NCBI RefSeq assembly: GCF_900110425.1 | Contig: NZ_FODS01000004.1 | Span: forward strand, 124,001-188,000 | Direction: 5' to 3' | Source: Salinihabitans flavidus | GTDB lineage: Bacteria; Pseudomonadota; Alphaproteobacteria; Rhodobacterales; Rhodobacteraceae | Length of the DNA: 64,000 bases | Shown: piece after piece, positions 1-9,844 of the stretch | Position numbering within the stretch: the stretch's first letter is position 1 | Layout of the letters: each line of letters starts with the position of its first letter | The notes under the pieces: model-generated | Database searches by the model: none | The model's input: the letters and a program-made list of their open reading frames with translations, nothing else | What the model was told of the DNA's origin: nothing | Program-made: the position numbers and the translations under genes

Positions 1-267
1 GCCTCCACGGTGATGGCGTTCTTCGGCTATCCGGCGCTTTTCATCATGATCGGCGTGGCCCATGCGGGATTGCTGGTCTACGGGCTGATACGCATGCGGG
101 CGCGCCCCTCGCCGGGCAACCGCACCCGCTACATCTGGTCGCCGCGCACCTCGTTTCTGGTCGGGCGGCTGACCGGGCGCACCCGCGAGACGGACGGGAA
201 CGGTGCCCGTCAGGATGCCCCGCGTTCCGCGATCCGAATCCCGTCCGACAGGGCCGACGACGGATAG
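1..267 (+). CDS. C-terminal end of an MFS-type transporter (5' end outside window)
   Basis: The frame is open from the first base and stops at a TAG at 265-267, so only the last 88 residues are seen. They hold one clear hydrophobic segment (about residues 5-27, ending in a basic RMRARP turn) followed by a polar tail. A final helix, short basic loop and a Trp/Pro-Arg-Thr-Ser stretch (SPRTS) resemble the C-terminus of MFS carriers of the YcaD/UMF type; this is a family resemblance only. The GTG/ATG at 10-15 is internal to the reading frame and not a start. The 3' end overlaps the end of the convergent HlyD-type gene by 58 bases. Confidence 0.5.
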   Translation, partial: ASTVMAFFGYPALFIMIGVAHAGLLVYGLIRMRARPSPGNRTRYIWSPRTSFLVGRLTGRTRETDGNGARQDAPRSAIRIPSDRADDG

Positions 268-1433
268 AGCACCACGCGCGCGCCGTTCTCCAGACCGCCG
301 AGAACCTGTGCGTCGATGCCGTTGTTGCGTCCCGGCGTGACCGCGCGTTTCACCGCGCGCCCGCCTTCAGCCACGAAAACCGCCCAGTCGCCATCGTCGC
401 GAAACAACGCCGAGGACGGCACGATCAGCGTCTCGCGCGCCTGCCAAACGACGATGCGAACCTCCACCCGGAAGCCGTGACCCAGGGCAGCGCGCGCCTC
501 TGGCGGGTCGGTAAAGCGGATCACCGCATTGACCCGCTGCTCCTCCACGCCGAGGGCGGAATACTTGGTAAAGCCCCAGGGGTCGATCCGCGCCACCTCC
601 CCGTGCAGCGGTTCGGGCCCCCCATAGTTGGTGATCAGGACCGGATCGCCCATCCTCACCTGCACCGCGTCCGCACTCAGAAGCTCGACCACCACTTCCA
701 GATCGCCCTCGATATCGCCGATTTCGAGGATGGGCGCGCCGGCCGGCAGCGTGGTCTCGCTTTGCTGTATGACACGCAGAACGCGCCCAGTCTTGGGGGC
801 GGGCAGGTCGATGGCCCCGTTGCCCGAGATCGCGGCATAGAGCCCCGGATCGTCGAACCCGATGAGCCGCGCCTGCGCATTCTCAAGGTCCGCCACGCGC
901 ATGGAAATCGCCGCGCGTGCAGTGTCCACGCTGGCCTCCGCCGAGCGCAGGCGGCTTTCGGCCCGGTCGAGCGCCATCTGCGCGATGTTCCCGCTTGCAT
1001 GGAGCTTGCGCGACCGCTCAAGCTCCGTCCGCGCAAGGTCGCGGTCCGCCATCGCCCTGTGCAGATCGGCCTGCGCCACGCGCAGCGCGGCCTCTGCGGC
1101 GGAGATCGCCGCCCGCGCCTGTTCGCGCGTGCGGATATCGAGCGCGGCGGGATTGGTCGGAAGCATCCGCGCCACAACCGTCTTGCCCTCTTCGACATAG
1201 GCCCCCGGCTCCAGAGCCACGCGCAGAAGCCGCCCGGCAATGGGGGTGGATACGACATAGGCCTCGCGCACCCGTGTGCGGGCTTCTTCGTCGACCGTCA
1301 CGGTCATGTCCCCGCGCCGCACAGTGCCGGTATCCACCATCTGTGGCTGCGGCCAGAAGGCCGCCACCAGCCCCGCCGCGACCAGCATCGTCGCCGCAAG
1401 AATCAGAATACGTCGTGACTGCCGTTTTGCCAT
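210..1433 (-). CDS. HlyD-family periplasmic adaptor of an ABC efflux system
   Basis: About 407 residues: short basic N-terminus (MAKRQSRR), a single membrane anchor (about residues 9-25), a beta-barrel/lipoyl half (IAGRLLRVALEPGAYVEEG), a long alpha-helical coiled-coil hairpin rich in Ala, Arg and Glu (about 95-195), the returning lipoyl half and a C-terminal membrane-proximal domain. This is the membrane-fusion-protein plan, linking an inner-membrane pump to an outer-membrane channel. It is the last gene of a three-gene minus-strand operon after the ATPase and FtsX-type permease. A GTG at 1442 overlaps the permease stop as GTGA and could be the real start; the ATG at 1433 was preferred because of the GAG-rich stretch ahead of it. 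Substrate unknown; no outer-membrane partner is in view. Confidence 0.85.
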   Translation of the reverse strand: MAKRQSRRILILAATMLVAAGLVAAFWPQPQMVDTGTVRRGDMTVTVDEEARTRVREAYVVSTPIAGRLLRVALEPGAYVEEGKTVVARMLPTNPAALDIRTREQARAAISAAEAALRVAQADLHRAMADRDLARTELERSRKLHASGNIAQMALDRAESRLRSAEASVDTARAAISMRVADLENAQARLIGFDDPGLYAAISGNGAIDLPAPKTGRVLRVIQQSETTLPAGAPILEIGDIEGDLEVVVELLSADAVQVRMGDPVLITNYGGPEPLHGEVARIDPWGFTKYSALGVEEQRVNAVIRFTDPPEARAALGHGFRVEVRIVVWQARETLIVPSSALFRDDGDWAVFVAEGGRAVKRAVTPGRNNGIDAQVLGGLENGARVVLYPSSALSDGIRIAERGAS

Positions 1434-1438
1434 GAGTC

Positions 1439-3805
1439 TCACTCTCGTGTCTTCAGGGTGGCGACAAGATCCACCCGGTTGATATCACGTTTCACCAGCA
1501 GGCCCGACACGATTGCCGCCACGATCACGGCCAGCGCCGCCGTGCCAAAGGCATCAGGCCGGAACCGGGTCGGGATCTGGTAGATATCGGTGCTGAACCC
1601 CGCCGCGATCAGGAACGACAGGTAGTGCCCGATCCCCACCCCCAGCGGTAGCGCCAGCAGAACAACAATCGCCAGCTCCCCCAGAAGGACAAAGGCCGTC
1701 TCGCCCGTGGAAAAACCGATCACCCGCAGGCTCGCCAGATCGCGCGCCTGCTCTCCGAACGAAATGCGCGCCGCGTTGTAAACGATGCCGAAGGTGATGA
1801 TCCCGGCAATCGCCGCCATGACATAGCGCATCATCCCCGCGCCTGTATCCATCAGGGTCTGCATCGCCGCGCGCGCATCCTCGCGGCGCGCCACGCCGGC
1901 CACCGTCGGCATGGATTTGAGCACCGCGAACACCTCCGGTATCCGCGCCCCGTCCACCCGCAGATAGGCACCCGACACGCGCCCGGGCTCCCGCAGGGCA
2001 CGGTTGAGCGTGTCCATGTGCATGAACGCGGGCGCCCCCAGAAGCGTCTCGGCGATACGGGTCACGGGAACCTCAAGCGTCGGCCGGCGCCCTTCGAGCA
2101 CGTCAAGCTGCACCACGTCTCCCGCCTTCACCTGCAATATGTCGGCCAGTGCGCGGGCCAGCACGACCCCCTCTCGCGGCATGGCGATGGTGTCCATCTG
2201 GCTTGTGACCGCCCGGTTGAGCCTCGGTTGCGTCACCAGACCGTTGATGGCGCCACGATAGTTCTGCGCCCCGTTGCGCAGGGTGACGCCGATGGTGCGC
2301 ACAGGCTCCACCTCGATCACGCCGGGAAGCTGGCGCAGGGCATGGACCGATCCGGACGGCATCGGCTGCACGAACGTCACCGACACGTCGGACCGGTCGA
2401 TCACCCCGAACGTCAGGTCAAGCGTCCGGTCGAACCCGGACAGAAGCGACAACTGCGCCGAACTGAGCCCCATGCCCACCGCGATACCAACGACCGCCCC
2501 CGCGATCCGCCCCGGATTGCGCAGGATGCGGCGGATTACCATGCGGCTGGGCTGATCGAGCCAGCCCTTCAGGCGCTCGTTCAGCGCCCCGGTGCGCGAG
2601 AAATCCGCCGGGGCCGGCGGGCGCATGGCCACCGCGGGCGTCAGGCGAAACACCCCCCGCAACACCCACAGCGCGCCGGCGGAGGCGGCAAGGACACTGA
2701 CCAGAACGCCGGTCACGAAAGACGCCGGATCGACGCGGAAGATCAGGAAGGGGAACTTGTAGAAGTCCTGATAGACCCCGGCCATCGCCCGGCCCGCCCA
2801 GATGCCGAGCGCGCAGCCCAGAAGCGCCCCGAAAACCGCGATCGCCAGCACCATCTTGAAATAGTGCAGCGCGACCTCCCAATCGGAATAGCCGAACGCC
2901 TTGACCAGGCCGATCTGCTCGCGCTCCGCCTGCACCAACCGGGCGATCACGATGTAAAGAAGGAAGGCCGCCACCGCCATGAAGATCGGCGGCACCACCG
3001 AAGAGCTGACACGCAGCCCCCGGATCTCCTCGGTCAGGAATCGGTCGGATATCTGATCCTTCAGCCCGTAAGCGCCCAGACCACCATGCGGATCGAGTAT
3101 CCGGTCCACCGCCGCCAGCACCGGCGCAAGCCGCGCGCCGCGATCCAGCGCGATCAGCGCCTCATTGAACGCCCCCTGCACATCGAGCGCCGCCGAGAGC
3201 GCCTCGCGGTTCATCCAGATCACGGCAAACCGCGCGTCATCGGGCACGATCTCTCCCGGCGCGGTGGTGAACAGGAACTCCGGCGCCTGCGCCATGCCGA
3301 CAATGGTGAAATCACGCCGCGCGCCGTTCATCGTGGCGCGCAGATGATCGCCAAGGCGCAGCCCATGCGCCTCGGCGAACCCCTTGAGCAGGACAACCTC
3401 CCCGGTGCGTCCCGGCGTAAACATCCGTCCGTCGGTCAGATAAATGGCGTTCAGACGCGGCGCCCCCAGTGCCGGAAGGCTGATCGCGCGCGCCCGCACC
3501 GGCAGATCCTGCCCCGCCATGTCCAGAAGCGCCGCCCCCGTCACGCGCCCCTCCGCCGCCGCCACACCGGGCACCGCGCGCAGCCGCTCCAGCACCTGCT
3601 CGGGCGCGCCCACCGCAGGGGCAAAGACATCGGCGAGCCGGTAGCGTTCGTAATAGGTGCGCCGGGTCTCCTCCAGCGAATTGAGCATCCCCGACATCAT
3701 CACTAGAAGCAGCACCCCCACCGCCACCACCAGCGCGATCGCGGCCGCCTGCCCCTTGATGCGCCACAAATCGCGCAGCAACTTGTGGTCGAGCGCGCTT
3801 AGCAT
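1439..3805 (-). CDS. ABC transporter permease, FtsX/MacB type
   Basis: About 788 residues with two copies of the FtsX-permease plan: an N-terminal membrane helix (VVAVGVLLLVMMSG), a large extracytoplasmic domain, three helices around residues 270-400, then a second helix, second periplasmic domain and three C-terminal helices. Such permeases drive mechanotransmission or lipid/drug export rather than classic import. The start chosen is the ATG at 3805 (MLSALDHKLLRDLW), one base after the stop of the upstream ATPase; the frame extends further upstream but that part overlaps the ATPase gene. With the neighbouring ATPase and HlyD adaptor it probably forms a tripartite exporter, for which the substrate cannot be read from sequence. 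Confidence 0.88.
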   Translation of the reverse strand: MLSALDHKLLRDLWRIKGQAAAIALVVAVGVLLLVMMSGMLNSLEETRRTYYERYRLADVFAPAVGAPEQVLERLRAVPGVAAAEGRVTGAALLDMAGQDLPVRARAISLPALGAPRLNAIYLTDGRMFTPGRTGEVVLLKGFAEAHGLRLGDHLRATMNGARRDFTIVGMAQAPEFLFTTAPGEIVPDDARFAVIWMNREALSAALDVQGAFNEALIALDRGARLAPVLAAVDRILDPHGGLGAYGLKDQISDRFLTEEIRGLRVSSSVVPPIFMAVAAFLLYIVIARLVQAEREQIGLVKAFGYSDWEVALHYFKMVLAIAVFGALLGCALGIWAGRAMAGVYQDFYKFPFLIFRVDPASFVTGVLVSVLAASAGALWVLRGVFRLTPAVAMRPPAPADFSRTGALNERLKGWLDQPSRMVIRRILRNPGRIAGAVVGIAVGMGLSSAQLSLLSGFDRTLDLTFGVIDRSDVSVTFVQPMPSGSVHALRQLPGVIEVEPVRTIGVTLRNGAQNYRGAINGLVTQPRLNRAVTSQMDTIAMPREGVVLARALADILQVKAGDVVQLDVLEGRRPTLEVPVTRIAETLLGAPAFMHMDTLNRALREPGRVSGAYLRVDGARIPEVFAVLKSMPTVAGVARREDARAAMQTLMDTGAGMMRYVMAAIAGIITFGIVYNAARISFGEQARDLASLRVIGFSTGETAFVLLGELAIVVLLALPLGVGIGHYLSFLIAAGFSTDIYQIPTRFRPDAFGTAALAVIVAAIVSGLLVKRDINRVDLVATLKTRE

Positions 3806-3806
3806 C

Positions 3807-4532
3807 TCACCACTCGATCTCGTCGGGGCTCTGGCGGGTGCTGTTTCGCTCCACGCTACGGATGGCGCCATCGGCGAAATGAATCACCCGATGGGCCATC
3901 GCGGCCGTTGCCGCGGCGTGGGTAACGATCATCACCGTGGCGCCCAGCTTGGCGTTCACATCGTTGAGCACATGCAACACCGCCCGCCCCGTTGTGGAAT
4001 CGAGCGCCCCCGTCGGCTCATCGCAGAAAAGCACATTGGGGTTCTTGGCGACGGCGCGGGCAATCGCCACGCGCTGTTGTTCGCCTCCCGACAATTGCGC
4101 CGGAAAATGATCCATCCGTTCGCCCAGCCCGACCAGCGCAAGCGCCTCTTCGGCGCTCATCGGGTCGGCAGCGATCTCCGTCACCAGTTCCACGTTCTCG
4201 CGCGCGGTGAGCGAGGGCATGAGGTTGTAGAACTGGAACACGAATCCGACATGATCCCGGCGATAGCGGGTCAACTCGCGATCCGACAACTCCGTCAGGT
4301 TGAGATCTCGGAACCACGCCCGCCCCGAACTCGCCCGGTCAAGCCCGCCAATGATATTGAGCAGTGTGGACTTGCCCGACCCCGAGGGGCCAAGCAGAAC
4401 AACGATCTCACCATCGGGAATGTTAAGGTCGACACCGCGCAGGGCGTGCACCGCAGCCGGACCTTCGCCGTAAACCTTCGTCAGGCCGCGCGTTGTGAAT
4501 GTAAGTCCCGCGTCGGGGCGGTCCTCGGCCAT
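3807..4532 (-). CDS. ABC transporter ATP-binding protein (LolD/MacB-like)
   Basis: 241 residues with all ABC ATPase motifs: Walker [10 protein letters not shown] (about 48-56), Q-loop ([11 protein letters not shown]), signature [14 protein letters not shown] (about 144-157), Walker [13 protein letters not shown] and the H-loop histidine (VTHAAATA). The [12 protein letters not shown] segment is typical of the MacB/LolD subfamily that pairs with FtsX-type permeases. First gene of the minus-strand exporter operon; the permease begins one base after its stop. It powers the exporter from the cytoplasmic face. Confidence 0.92.
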   Translation of the reverse strand: MAEDRPDAGLTFTTRGLTKVYGEGPAAVHALRGVDLNIPDGEIVVLLGPSGSGKSTLLNIIGGLDRASSGRAWFRDLNLTELSDRELTRYRRDHVGFVFQFYNLMPSLTARENVELVTEIAADPMSAEEALALVGLGERMDHFPAQLSGGEQQRVAIARAVAKNPNVLFCDEPTGALDSTTGRAVLHVLNDVNAKLGATVMIVTHAAATAAMAHRVIHFADGAIRSVERNSTRQSPDEIEW

Positions 4533-4594
4533 GCTGTCCCTCGCATTGCGCCCGTGTCGGGCAGCGCCGCCCCACCCATCGGCCGGGAAAGGCC

Positions 4595-4858
4595 CTACTT
4601 GCTATCGGATGCAGCTTCCAGAGCCTCAAGCCGGGCCTTGAGCGCCTCATTCTCTTCACGCGCTTTCTGGGCCATGGCACGCACCGCGTCGAACTCCTCG
4701 CGGGTGACGAAATCACGATCCGCAAGCCAGCGCTCTATCATGGAATTGAACGCGGTTTCGGCCTCTGACCGTGCGCCCTGAGCCACACCCATCGCATTGG
4801 TCATGAGTTGCGAAACATCGTCCATGAATTTGTTCCGGGTCTGCATCGGTTTCTCCAT
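4595..4858 (-). CDS. ubiK: UbiK-type accessory factor (BMFP domain)
   Basis: 87 residues. The protein starts [19 protein letters not shown], continues through an amphipathic helix, and ends in a heptad-rich coiled coil ([16 protein letters not shown]). This is the short BMFP layout of UbiK/YqiC, a trimeric, membrane-fusogenic accessory factor of ubiquinone biosynthesis. The motif [22 protein letters not shown] matches the family core. The frame stays open upstream, but that part overlaps the lgt gene on the other strand and looks non-coding, so the ATG at 4858 (or the one four codons inside) was taken. It is divergent from lgt with about 70 bases between starts. Confidence 0.82.
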   Translation of the reverse strand: MEKPMQTRNKFMDDVSQLMTNAMGVAQGARSEAETAFNSMIERWLADRDFVTREEFDAVRAMAQKAREENEALKARLEALEAASDSK

Positions 4859-4929
4859 CTTCGGGTCGCCCTTTATATGGGCCTTCCGCGCTTGCGCCAC
4901 AAGGTTGACTTCACCCGCCGGCCAGAGGC

Positions 4930-5847
4930 ATGACAACCCATATGTACGCCATGATCCCCTTCCCCGACCTTTCGCCAGAGCTGTTCTCCATCTCGCTCTT
5001 TGGCATGGAGTTCGCTCTGCGCTGGTATGCGCTCGCCTATATTGCGGGGCTTTTGATCGCATGGCGCCTTGTGGTGGCCGTCGTCCGGCGCCCCGCGCTC
5101 TGGCGCGACGATACCCCGCCGATGGCACCGCGTCAGGTGGAGGACCTGCTCACCTGGGTGATTCTCGGGGTGATTCTCGGCGGGCGTCTGGGATATGTGC
5201 TGTTCTACCGCTTCGGCTATTATCTGGATCATCCAGCCGAAATCCTGATGCTGTGGGAGGGCGGCATGTCCTTTCACGGTGGATTTCTCGGCGTCGTGCT
5301 GGCCGGGGCGCTCTACTGCCGCAGGCAGAAAATTCCCTCCCTGTCCGCTGCCGACGTTATGGCGCTGGCTGCACCGCCGGGAATTCTGCTCGGGCGGTTG
5401 GCGAATTTCGTCAACGCGGAGCTTTGGGGCCGCCCCACGGACCTGCCTTGGGGCGTGGTCTTTCCCGGCCAGATGGCGCAGGACTGCGGGCCGGCCATCA
5501 CCGGCCTGTGCGCGCGCCACCCCTCGCAACTCTACGAGGCGGCGCTGGAGGGGCTGTTGCTCGGCGCGCTCCTGCTCTGGCTGGCATGGCGGAGGGGCGC
5601 CTTGAAATGGCCGGGTCTCATAGCGGGATTGTTCTTCTTGGGTTACGGACTTGCCCGCTTTGCCGTGGAATTCGTGCGCCAGCCGGATGCGCAGTTCATA
5701 ACCGAGGGCAACCCGCTCGGCCTTGCGCTGCATGTCGGGGGCTATGGCCTGACAATGGGGCAACTCCTGTCGCTGCCGATGATCGTGTTCGGCCTCTGGC
5801 TCGCTCGCCGGGCCGTCCGAGCGCAAAGTCACCCCGCCGCGCCATGA
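4930..5847 (+). CDS. lgt: Phosphatidylglycerol–prolipoprotein diacylglyceryl transferase
   Basis: 305 residues, multi-spanning inner-membrane enzyme that attaches diacylglycerol to the lipobox cysteine of prolipoproteins. The Lgt signature is visible as [16 protein letters not shown] (about residues 156-171), with the earlier [11 protein letters not shown] and HGGFLG segments and the later HPSQLYEA motif. About seven membrane helices. Homologues usually begin near [10 protein letters not shown], so the real start may be the ATG at 4942 or 4951; AGAGG at 4924 lies too close to the ATG at 4930. The stop overlaps the next start as ATGA, implying translational coupling with the methyltransferase gene. 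Confidence 0.95.
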   Translation: MTTHMYAMIPFPDLSPELFSISLFGMEFALRWYALAYIAGLLIAWRLVVAVVRRPALWRDDTPPMAPRQVEDLLTWVILGVILGGRLGYVLFYRFGYYLDHPAEILMLWEGGMSFHGGFLGVVLAGALYCRRQKIPSLSAADVMALAAPPGILLGRLANFVNAELWGRPTDLPWGVVFPGQMAQDCGPAITGLCARHPSQLYEAALEGLLLGALLLWLAWRRGALKWPGLIAGLFFLGYGLARFAVEFVRQPDAQFITEGNPLGLALHVGGYGLTMGQLLSLPMIVFGLWLARRAVRAQSHPAAP

Positions 5848-6902
5848 CCCCGCTCGCGCAAGAGCTTGTGGCCCGCGTTGCGGCGCAGGGCCCGCTGACC
5901 GTGGCGGAGTTCATGGCCGATTGCCTGCTGCATCCCCGATACGGGTATTACGCAACGCGCGACCCGCTGGGCGCAAAGGGCGATTTCACCACCGCGCCGG
6001 AAATCTCGCAGATGTTCGGAGAGATGCTCGGCCTCGCCCTCGCGCAGGCGTGGATGGATCAAGGCCGCCCCGCTCCCTTCACACTGGCAGAGCTCGGCCC
6101 CGGCCGCGGCACGCTGATGGCCGATATCCTGCGCGCCGCCCGTAACGTGCCGGGGTTTCACGACGCCGCCGCATTGCACCTTGTCGAGGCGTCAGAGCCG
6201 CTGCGCACCCAGCAGCGTACCCTGCTCGGCTCCACACCCACATGGCACGACAGCTTGGACACATTGCCAGATCAACCGCTGTTCCTTGTGGCCAACGAAT
6301 TTTTCGATGCACTCCCGACCCGCCAGTTCCTGCGCGAAGGCGCAGGCTGGCGCGAACGACTCATCGGCGCAAAGGACGGGCAACTTGCTTTCGGTCTTGG
6401 CGAGGTCGTCCCACAGCCCGCGCTCACTCACCGGATGGAGGATACACACGAAGGCGATCTGGTAGAGGTCTGCTCCGCCGCCGTCCCCATCGCCATGCGC
6501 ATCGGGGCGCAGATTGCGGCGCGCGGCGGTACGGCGATGATCATAGATTATGGCGACTGGAGCAGCCTTGGCGACACGCTTCAAGCGCTGCGGGGCCACC
6601 GAAGCGAATCACCGCTGGACAATCCCGGCGAGGCCGATCTGACAGTGCATGTGGACTTCGAGGCGATCGCCCGTGCCGCCCCTTGTGCGCATTCCCGGCT
6701 CACCCCGCAGGGCGTGTTTCTTGAACGTCTTGGCATCACGCAGAGAGCGCAGGCGCTCTCCGCGCGACTGTCCGGCGAGGCATTGCAAAGCCACGTCGCC
6801 GCGCATCGCCGCTTGACGCATCCGGGGGAAATGGGAAACCTGTTCAAGACACTGGCGCTCTATCCCAAGGGCGCCACGCCACCCCCGGGGTATGCGCAAT
6901 GA
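5844..6902 (+). CDS. SAM-dependent methyltransferase, MidA/NDUFAF7 family
   Basis: 352 residues. The N-terminus [19 protein letters not shown], the substrate-loop [19 protein letters not shown], and the SAM-binding [15 protein letters not shown] (about residues 82-96) are typical of the COG1565 family, whose mitochondrial member NDUFAF7 methylates an arginine of a complex I subunit. In bacteria the substrate is not settled. Starts at 5844 inside the lgt stop (ATGA) and ends overlapping the pgeF start in the same way, so lgt, this gene and pgeF form one tight transcription unit. Confidence 0.88.
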   Translation: MTPLAQELVARVAAQGPLTVAEFMADCLLHPRYGYYATRDPLGAKGDFTTAPEISQMFGEMLGLALAQAWMDQGRPAPFTLAELGPGRGTLMADILRAARNVPGFHDAAALHLVEASEPLRTQQRTLLGSTPTWHDSLDTLPDQPLFLVANEFFDALPTRQFLREGAGWRERLIGAKDGQLAFGLGEVVPQPALTHRMEDTHEGDLVEVCSAAVPIAMRIGAQIAARGGTAMIIDYGDWSSLGDTLQALRGHRSESPLDNPGEADLTVHVDFEAIARAAPCAHSRLTPQGVFLERLGITQRAQALSARLSGEALQSHVAAHRRLTHPGEMGNLFKTLALYPKGATPPPGYAQ

Positions 6903-7657
6903 CGTTGGAGATTCTCACCGCCGACAGCCTCGCGCCCCTGCGCCACGGCTTTTTCACGCGCAAGGGCGGCGCATCGTCAGGCGTTTTTCAAGGGCTCAAC
7001 TGCGGCGCGGGCAGTACGGACCAGTCGGAAGTCGTATCGATCAACCGCGCCCGGGCAGCCACAGCCATGCAGGTTGAACCGGACGCGCTCAAGTTCGTGC
7101 ATCAGGTCCATTCCGCCGACGTGGTCACACTCGACGGCTCGGCGCCCCACCCACTACCCCGCGCCGATGCGATGGTGACGCGCACGCCGGGGCTGGCACT
7201 CTCCATTCTGACTGCCGATTGTCAGCCGGTGCTGCTTGCCGATCATGACGCCGGGGTGATCGGCGCGGCCCATGCAGGCTGGCGTGGCGCGCTGGACGGG
7301 GTGCTTGAGGCGACGCTCGCCGCGATGGAAATCCTTGGCGCCCATCGGGGCAATATCATCGCCGTGATCGGCCCGACCATCAGTCAACGTGCCTACGAGG
7401 TCGGTCCCGAGTTCCTGGACGATTTTATGCAGGAGGACCCGGAAAATGCCCGGTTCTTCGCAAACGGCGAGGGCGACAGGATGCTGTTCGACCTGCCCGG
7501 TTTCGGCCTGCACAGGCTGCGGCAGGCGGGTGTCGGTCATGCCGAATGGACGCGCCATTGCACCTATTCCGATCCCACGCGCTTCTTCTCCTACCGCCGC
7601 AGCACCCACAACCAAGAGGCCGATTACGGCCGCCTTCTCTCGGCCATTCGGCTCTGA
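6899..7657 (+). CDS. pgeF: Peptidoglycan editing factor (multicopper/laccase-domain purine-ribosidase family)
   Basis: 252 residues. Conserved blocks of the PgeF/YfiH/LACC1 family are all present: HGFFTRKGG at the N-terminus, FVHQVHSADV, LTADCQPVLLAD, AAHAGWRG, IGPTISQRAYEVG and CTYSDPTRFFSYRR. The His of VHQVHS, the Cys of TADC and the His of AAHAGW are the metal/active-site residues. The family edits misincorporated amino acids in peptidoglycan precursors and also cleaves purine nucleosides. It overlaps the methyltransferase stop by four bases, ending the lgt operon. Confidence 0.93.
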   Translation: MTLEILTADSLAPLRHGFFTRKGGASSGVFQGLNCGAGSTDQSEVVSINRARAATAMQVEPDALKFVHQVHSADVVTLDGSAPHPLPRADAMVTRTPGLALSILTADCQPVLLADHDAGVIGAAHAGWRGALDGVLEATLAAMEILGAHRGNIIAVIGPTISQRAYEVGPEFLDDFMQEDPENARFFANGEGDRMLFDLPGFGLHRLRQAGVGHAEWTRHCTYSDPTRFFSYRRSTHNQEADYGRLLSAIRL

Positions 7658-7794
7658 CTACCGCACGCGAACCACCGCACGCGAGCATTCATACCGCTAA
7701 AATTCACCATTCCTGCCCCATCTCCGCCCCAATCAGGCGAGAGATTGGTCTCAAGCGAGAAGTTGGCCGCACGGCCCAGCAGGAGACCAAGGAC

Positions 7795-7953
7795 ATGGCA
7801 AGACAGCGTTTCATAAAATCGATCGTCGCGGCGGCCAATGACACCACAACCCCCGCCATGCCTTGGAGCCGGGGCCCGCGCCGCCAAGCGTTGATCGCAA
7901 ACCGCGCTGCTCCAGATGGCGAGAGCACCGAGGGCATGCAGAAAACCGCCTGA
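7795..7953 (+). CDS. Small basic protein, conserved-looking hypothetical
   Basis: 52 residues, strongly basic at the N-terminus (MARQRFIKSIVAAAN), then a Pro-Trp-Ser-Arg-Gly-Pro segment and RRQALIANR. A good Shine-Dalgarno (AGGAGA, about ten bases before the ATG) and a strong terminator 30 bases after the stop support it as a real transcript. I have an unverified impression of similar small proteins in Rhodobacteraceae. No function can be assigned; an Arg/Lys-rich helix could bind nucleic acid or a membrane surface. Confidence 0.6.
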   Translation: MARQRFIKSIVAAANDTTTPAMPWSRGPRRQALIANRAAPDGESTEGMQKTA

Positions 7954-7983
7954 CCGGCCCCCTCGGACCGGAACAGGCCAATG

Positions 7984-8011
7984 GGCCGCTTCCTTCGGGG
8001 AGCGGCCTTTT
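7984..8011 (+). terminator. Rho-independent terminator with UUCG tetraloop
   Basis: GGCCGCTTCC, loop TTCG, GGGAGCGGCC, then TTTT. A ten-base stem (one G·U) closed by a very stable UUCG loop ends the small-protein transcript just before the convergent Lrp gene. Confidence 0.85.
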
Positions 8012-8053
8012 CCTTGTCGGTCACTGCCCTGAGGGAATTGGCGGTCTCTGCGC

Positions 8054-8554
8054 TCAGGCCGTGCGCATCATCCGCTCTTCGAGAACTTCGAACGGTACCC
8101 CCGGATCATCCTTGGCGCCGCGAATCACGAGAGAGGTCTTGACGCTGGCGACATTCTCGGCCCTCAGCAGATCCTCGGTCAGAAAGCTCTGGAAGGTGGA
8201 CAGATCCGGCGCCACGCACTTGAGGATGAAATCCACCTCGCCGTTGAGCATGTGACACTCGCGCACCAGAGGCCATGCGCGGCATCGATTCTCGAATGTT
8301 ACGAGATCGGCCTCCGCCTGGCTTTGCAACCCGACCATGGCGAACACCTGCACCTCGAAGCCAAGCTCGCGCGCGTCCACATCCGCGTGATAGCCCTTGA
8401 TGTACCCCGCCTCCTCCAGCGTGCGCACGCGGCGTAGGCAGGGCGGCGCGGAGATGCCGACGCGCCGGGCCAGTTCCACATTCGTCATGCGCCCGTCGGC
8501 CTGCAACTCGGCCAGAATTTTGCGGTCGATGGGATCAAGCCGTGTGCCGGACAT
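8054..8554 (-). CDS. Lrp/AsnC-family transcriptional regulator
   Basis: 166 residues. The N-terminal winged helix opens LDPIDRKILAELQADGRMTNVELARRVGIS (residues 6-35), standard for Lrp; the recognition helix follows (PPCLRRVRTLEEAGYI). The C-terminal RAM/AsnC ligand domain starts at about residue 65 and carries the glycine turn and ECHMLNGEVDFILK. It is divergent from trxB with a 220-base gap that must hold both promoters. The effector is probably an amino acid, as in other Lrp proteins, but this cannot be read from the sequence. Confidence 0.93.
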   Translation of the reverse strand: MSGTRLDPIDRKILAELQADGRMTNVELARRVGISAPPCLRRVRTLEEAGYIKGYHADVDARELGFEVQVFAMVGLQSQAEADLVTFENRCRAWPLVRECHMLNGEVDFILKCVAPDLSTFQSFLTEDLLRAENVASVKTSLVIRGAKDDPGVPFEVLEERMMRTA

Positions 8555-8753
8555 CGCAGATTCTCCGAGGAATATTTGCGGTTGTTATATCACCAGCCAT
8601 GACAGGCGCAATAATGTTTCACGATAGCGCAAGATTACGTATCACCTTCAGTCCGAAGCGAAACCTCCCTGCGTCATGCAGTCCCGGCATGGCAACCCTG
8701 ACAGGGGTTTCCGGCGAGAGCCGGGCCAGCTATATCCCGTCGCTGACGGATGA

Positions 8754-9719
<966 letters not shown>

Positions 9720-9794
9720 TCCAGTCCTGCCGCACGACCGCCGTGAGACATCTCACCTGCTGCACCCAAAACTGGTGACCTTGAATCACGAAAA

Positions 9795-9818
9795 AGGGCG
9801 CGGGATACCCCGCGCCTT
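9795..9818. terminator. Bidirectional terminator between trxB and the peroxidase
   Basis: A ten-pair stem (AGGGCGCGGG / CCCGCGCCTT) around an ATAC loop, flanked on the plus-strand left side by AAAAA, which reads as TTTTT on the minus strand. It is strongest for the minus-strand peroxidase gene and may also stop trxB transcripts. Confidence 0.75.
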
Positions 9819-9844
9819 CTCTTCATTCTTCTGCCCCGATGCGA

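Noticed and set aside
2018-3706. A 562-codon open frame on the plus strand across the FtsX-type permease gene
   Set aside because: It is the antisense shadow of a GC-rich gene: His/Arg/Pro-rich with no domain, while the minus strand gives a full permease.
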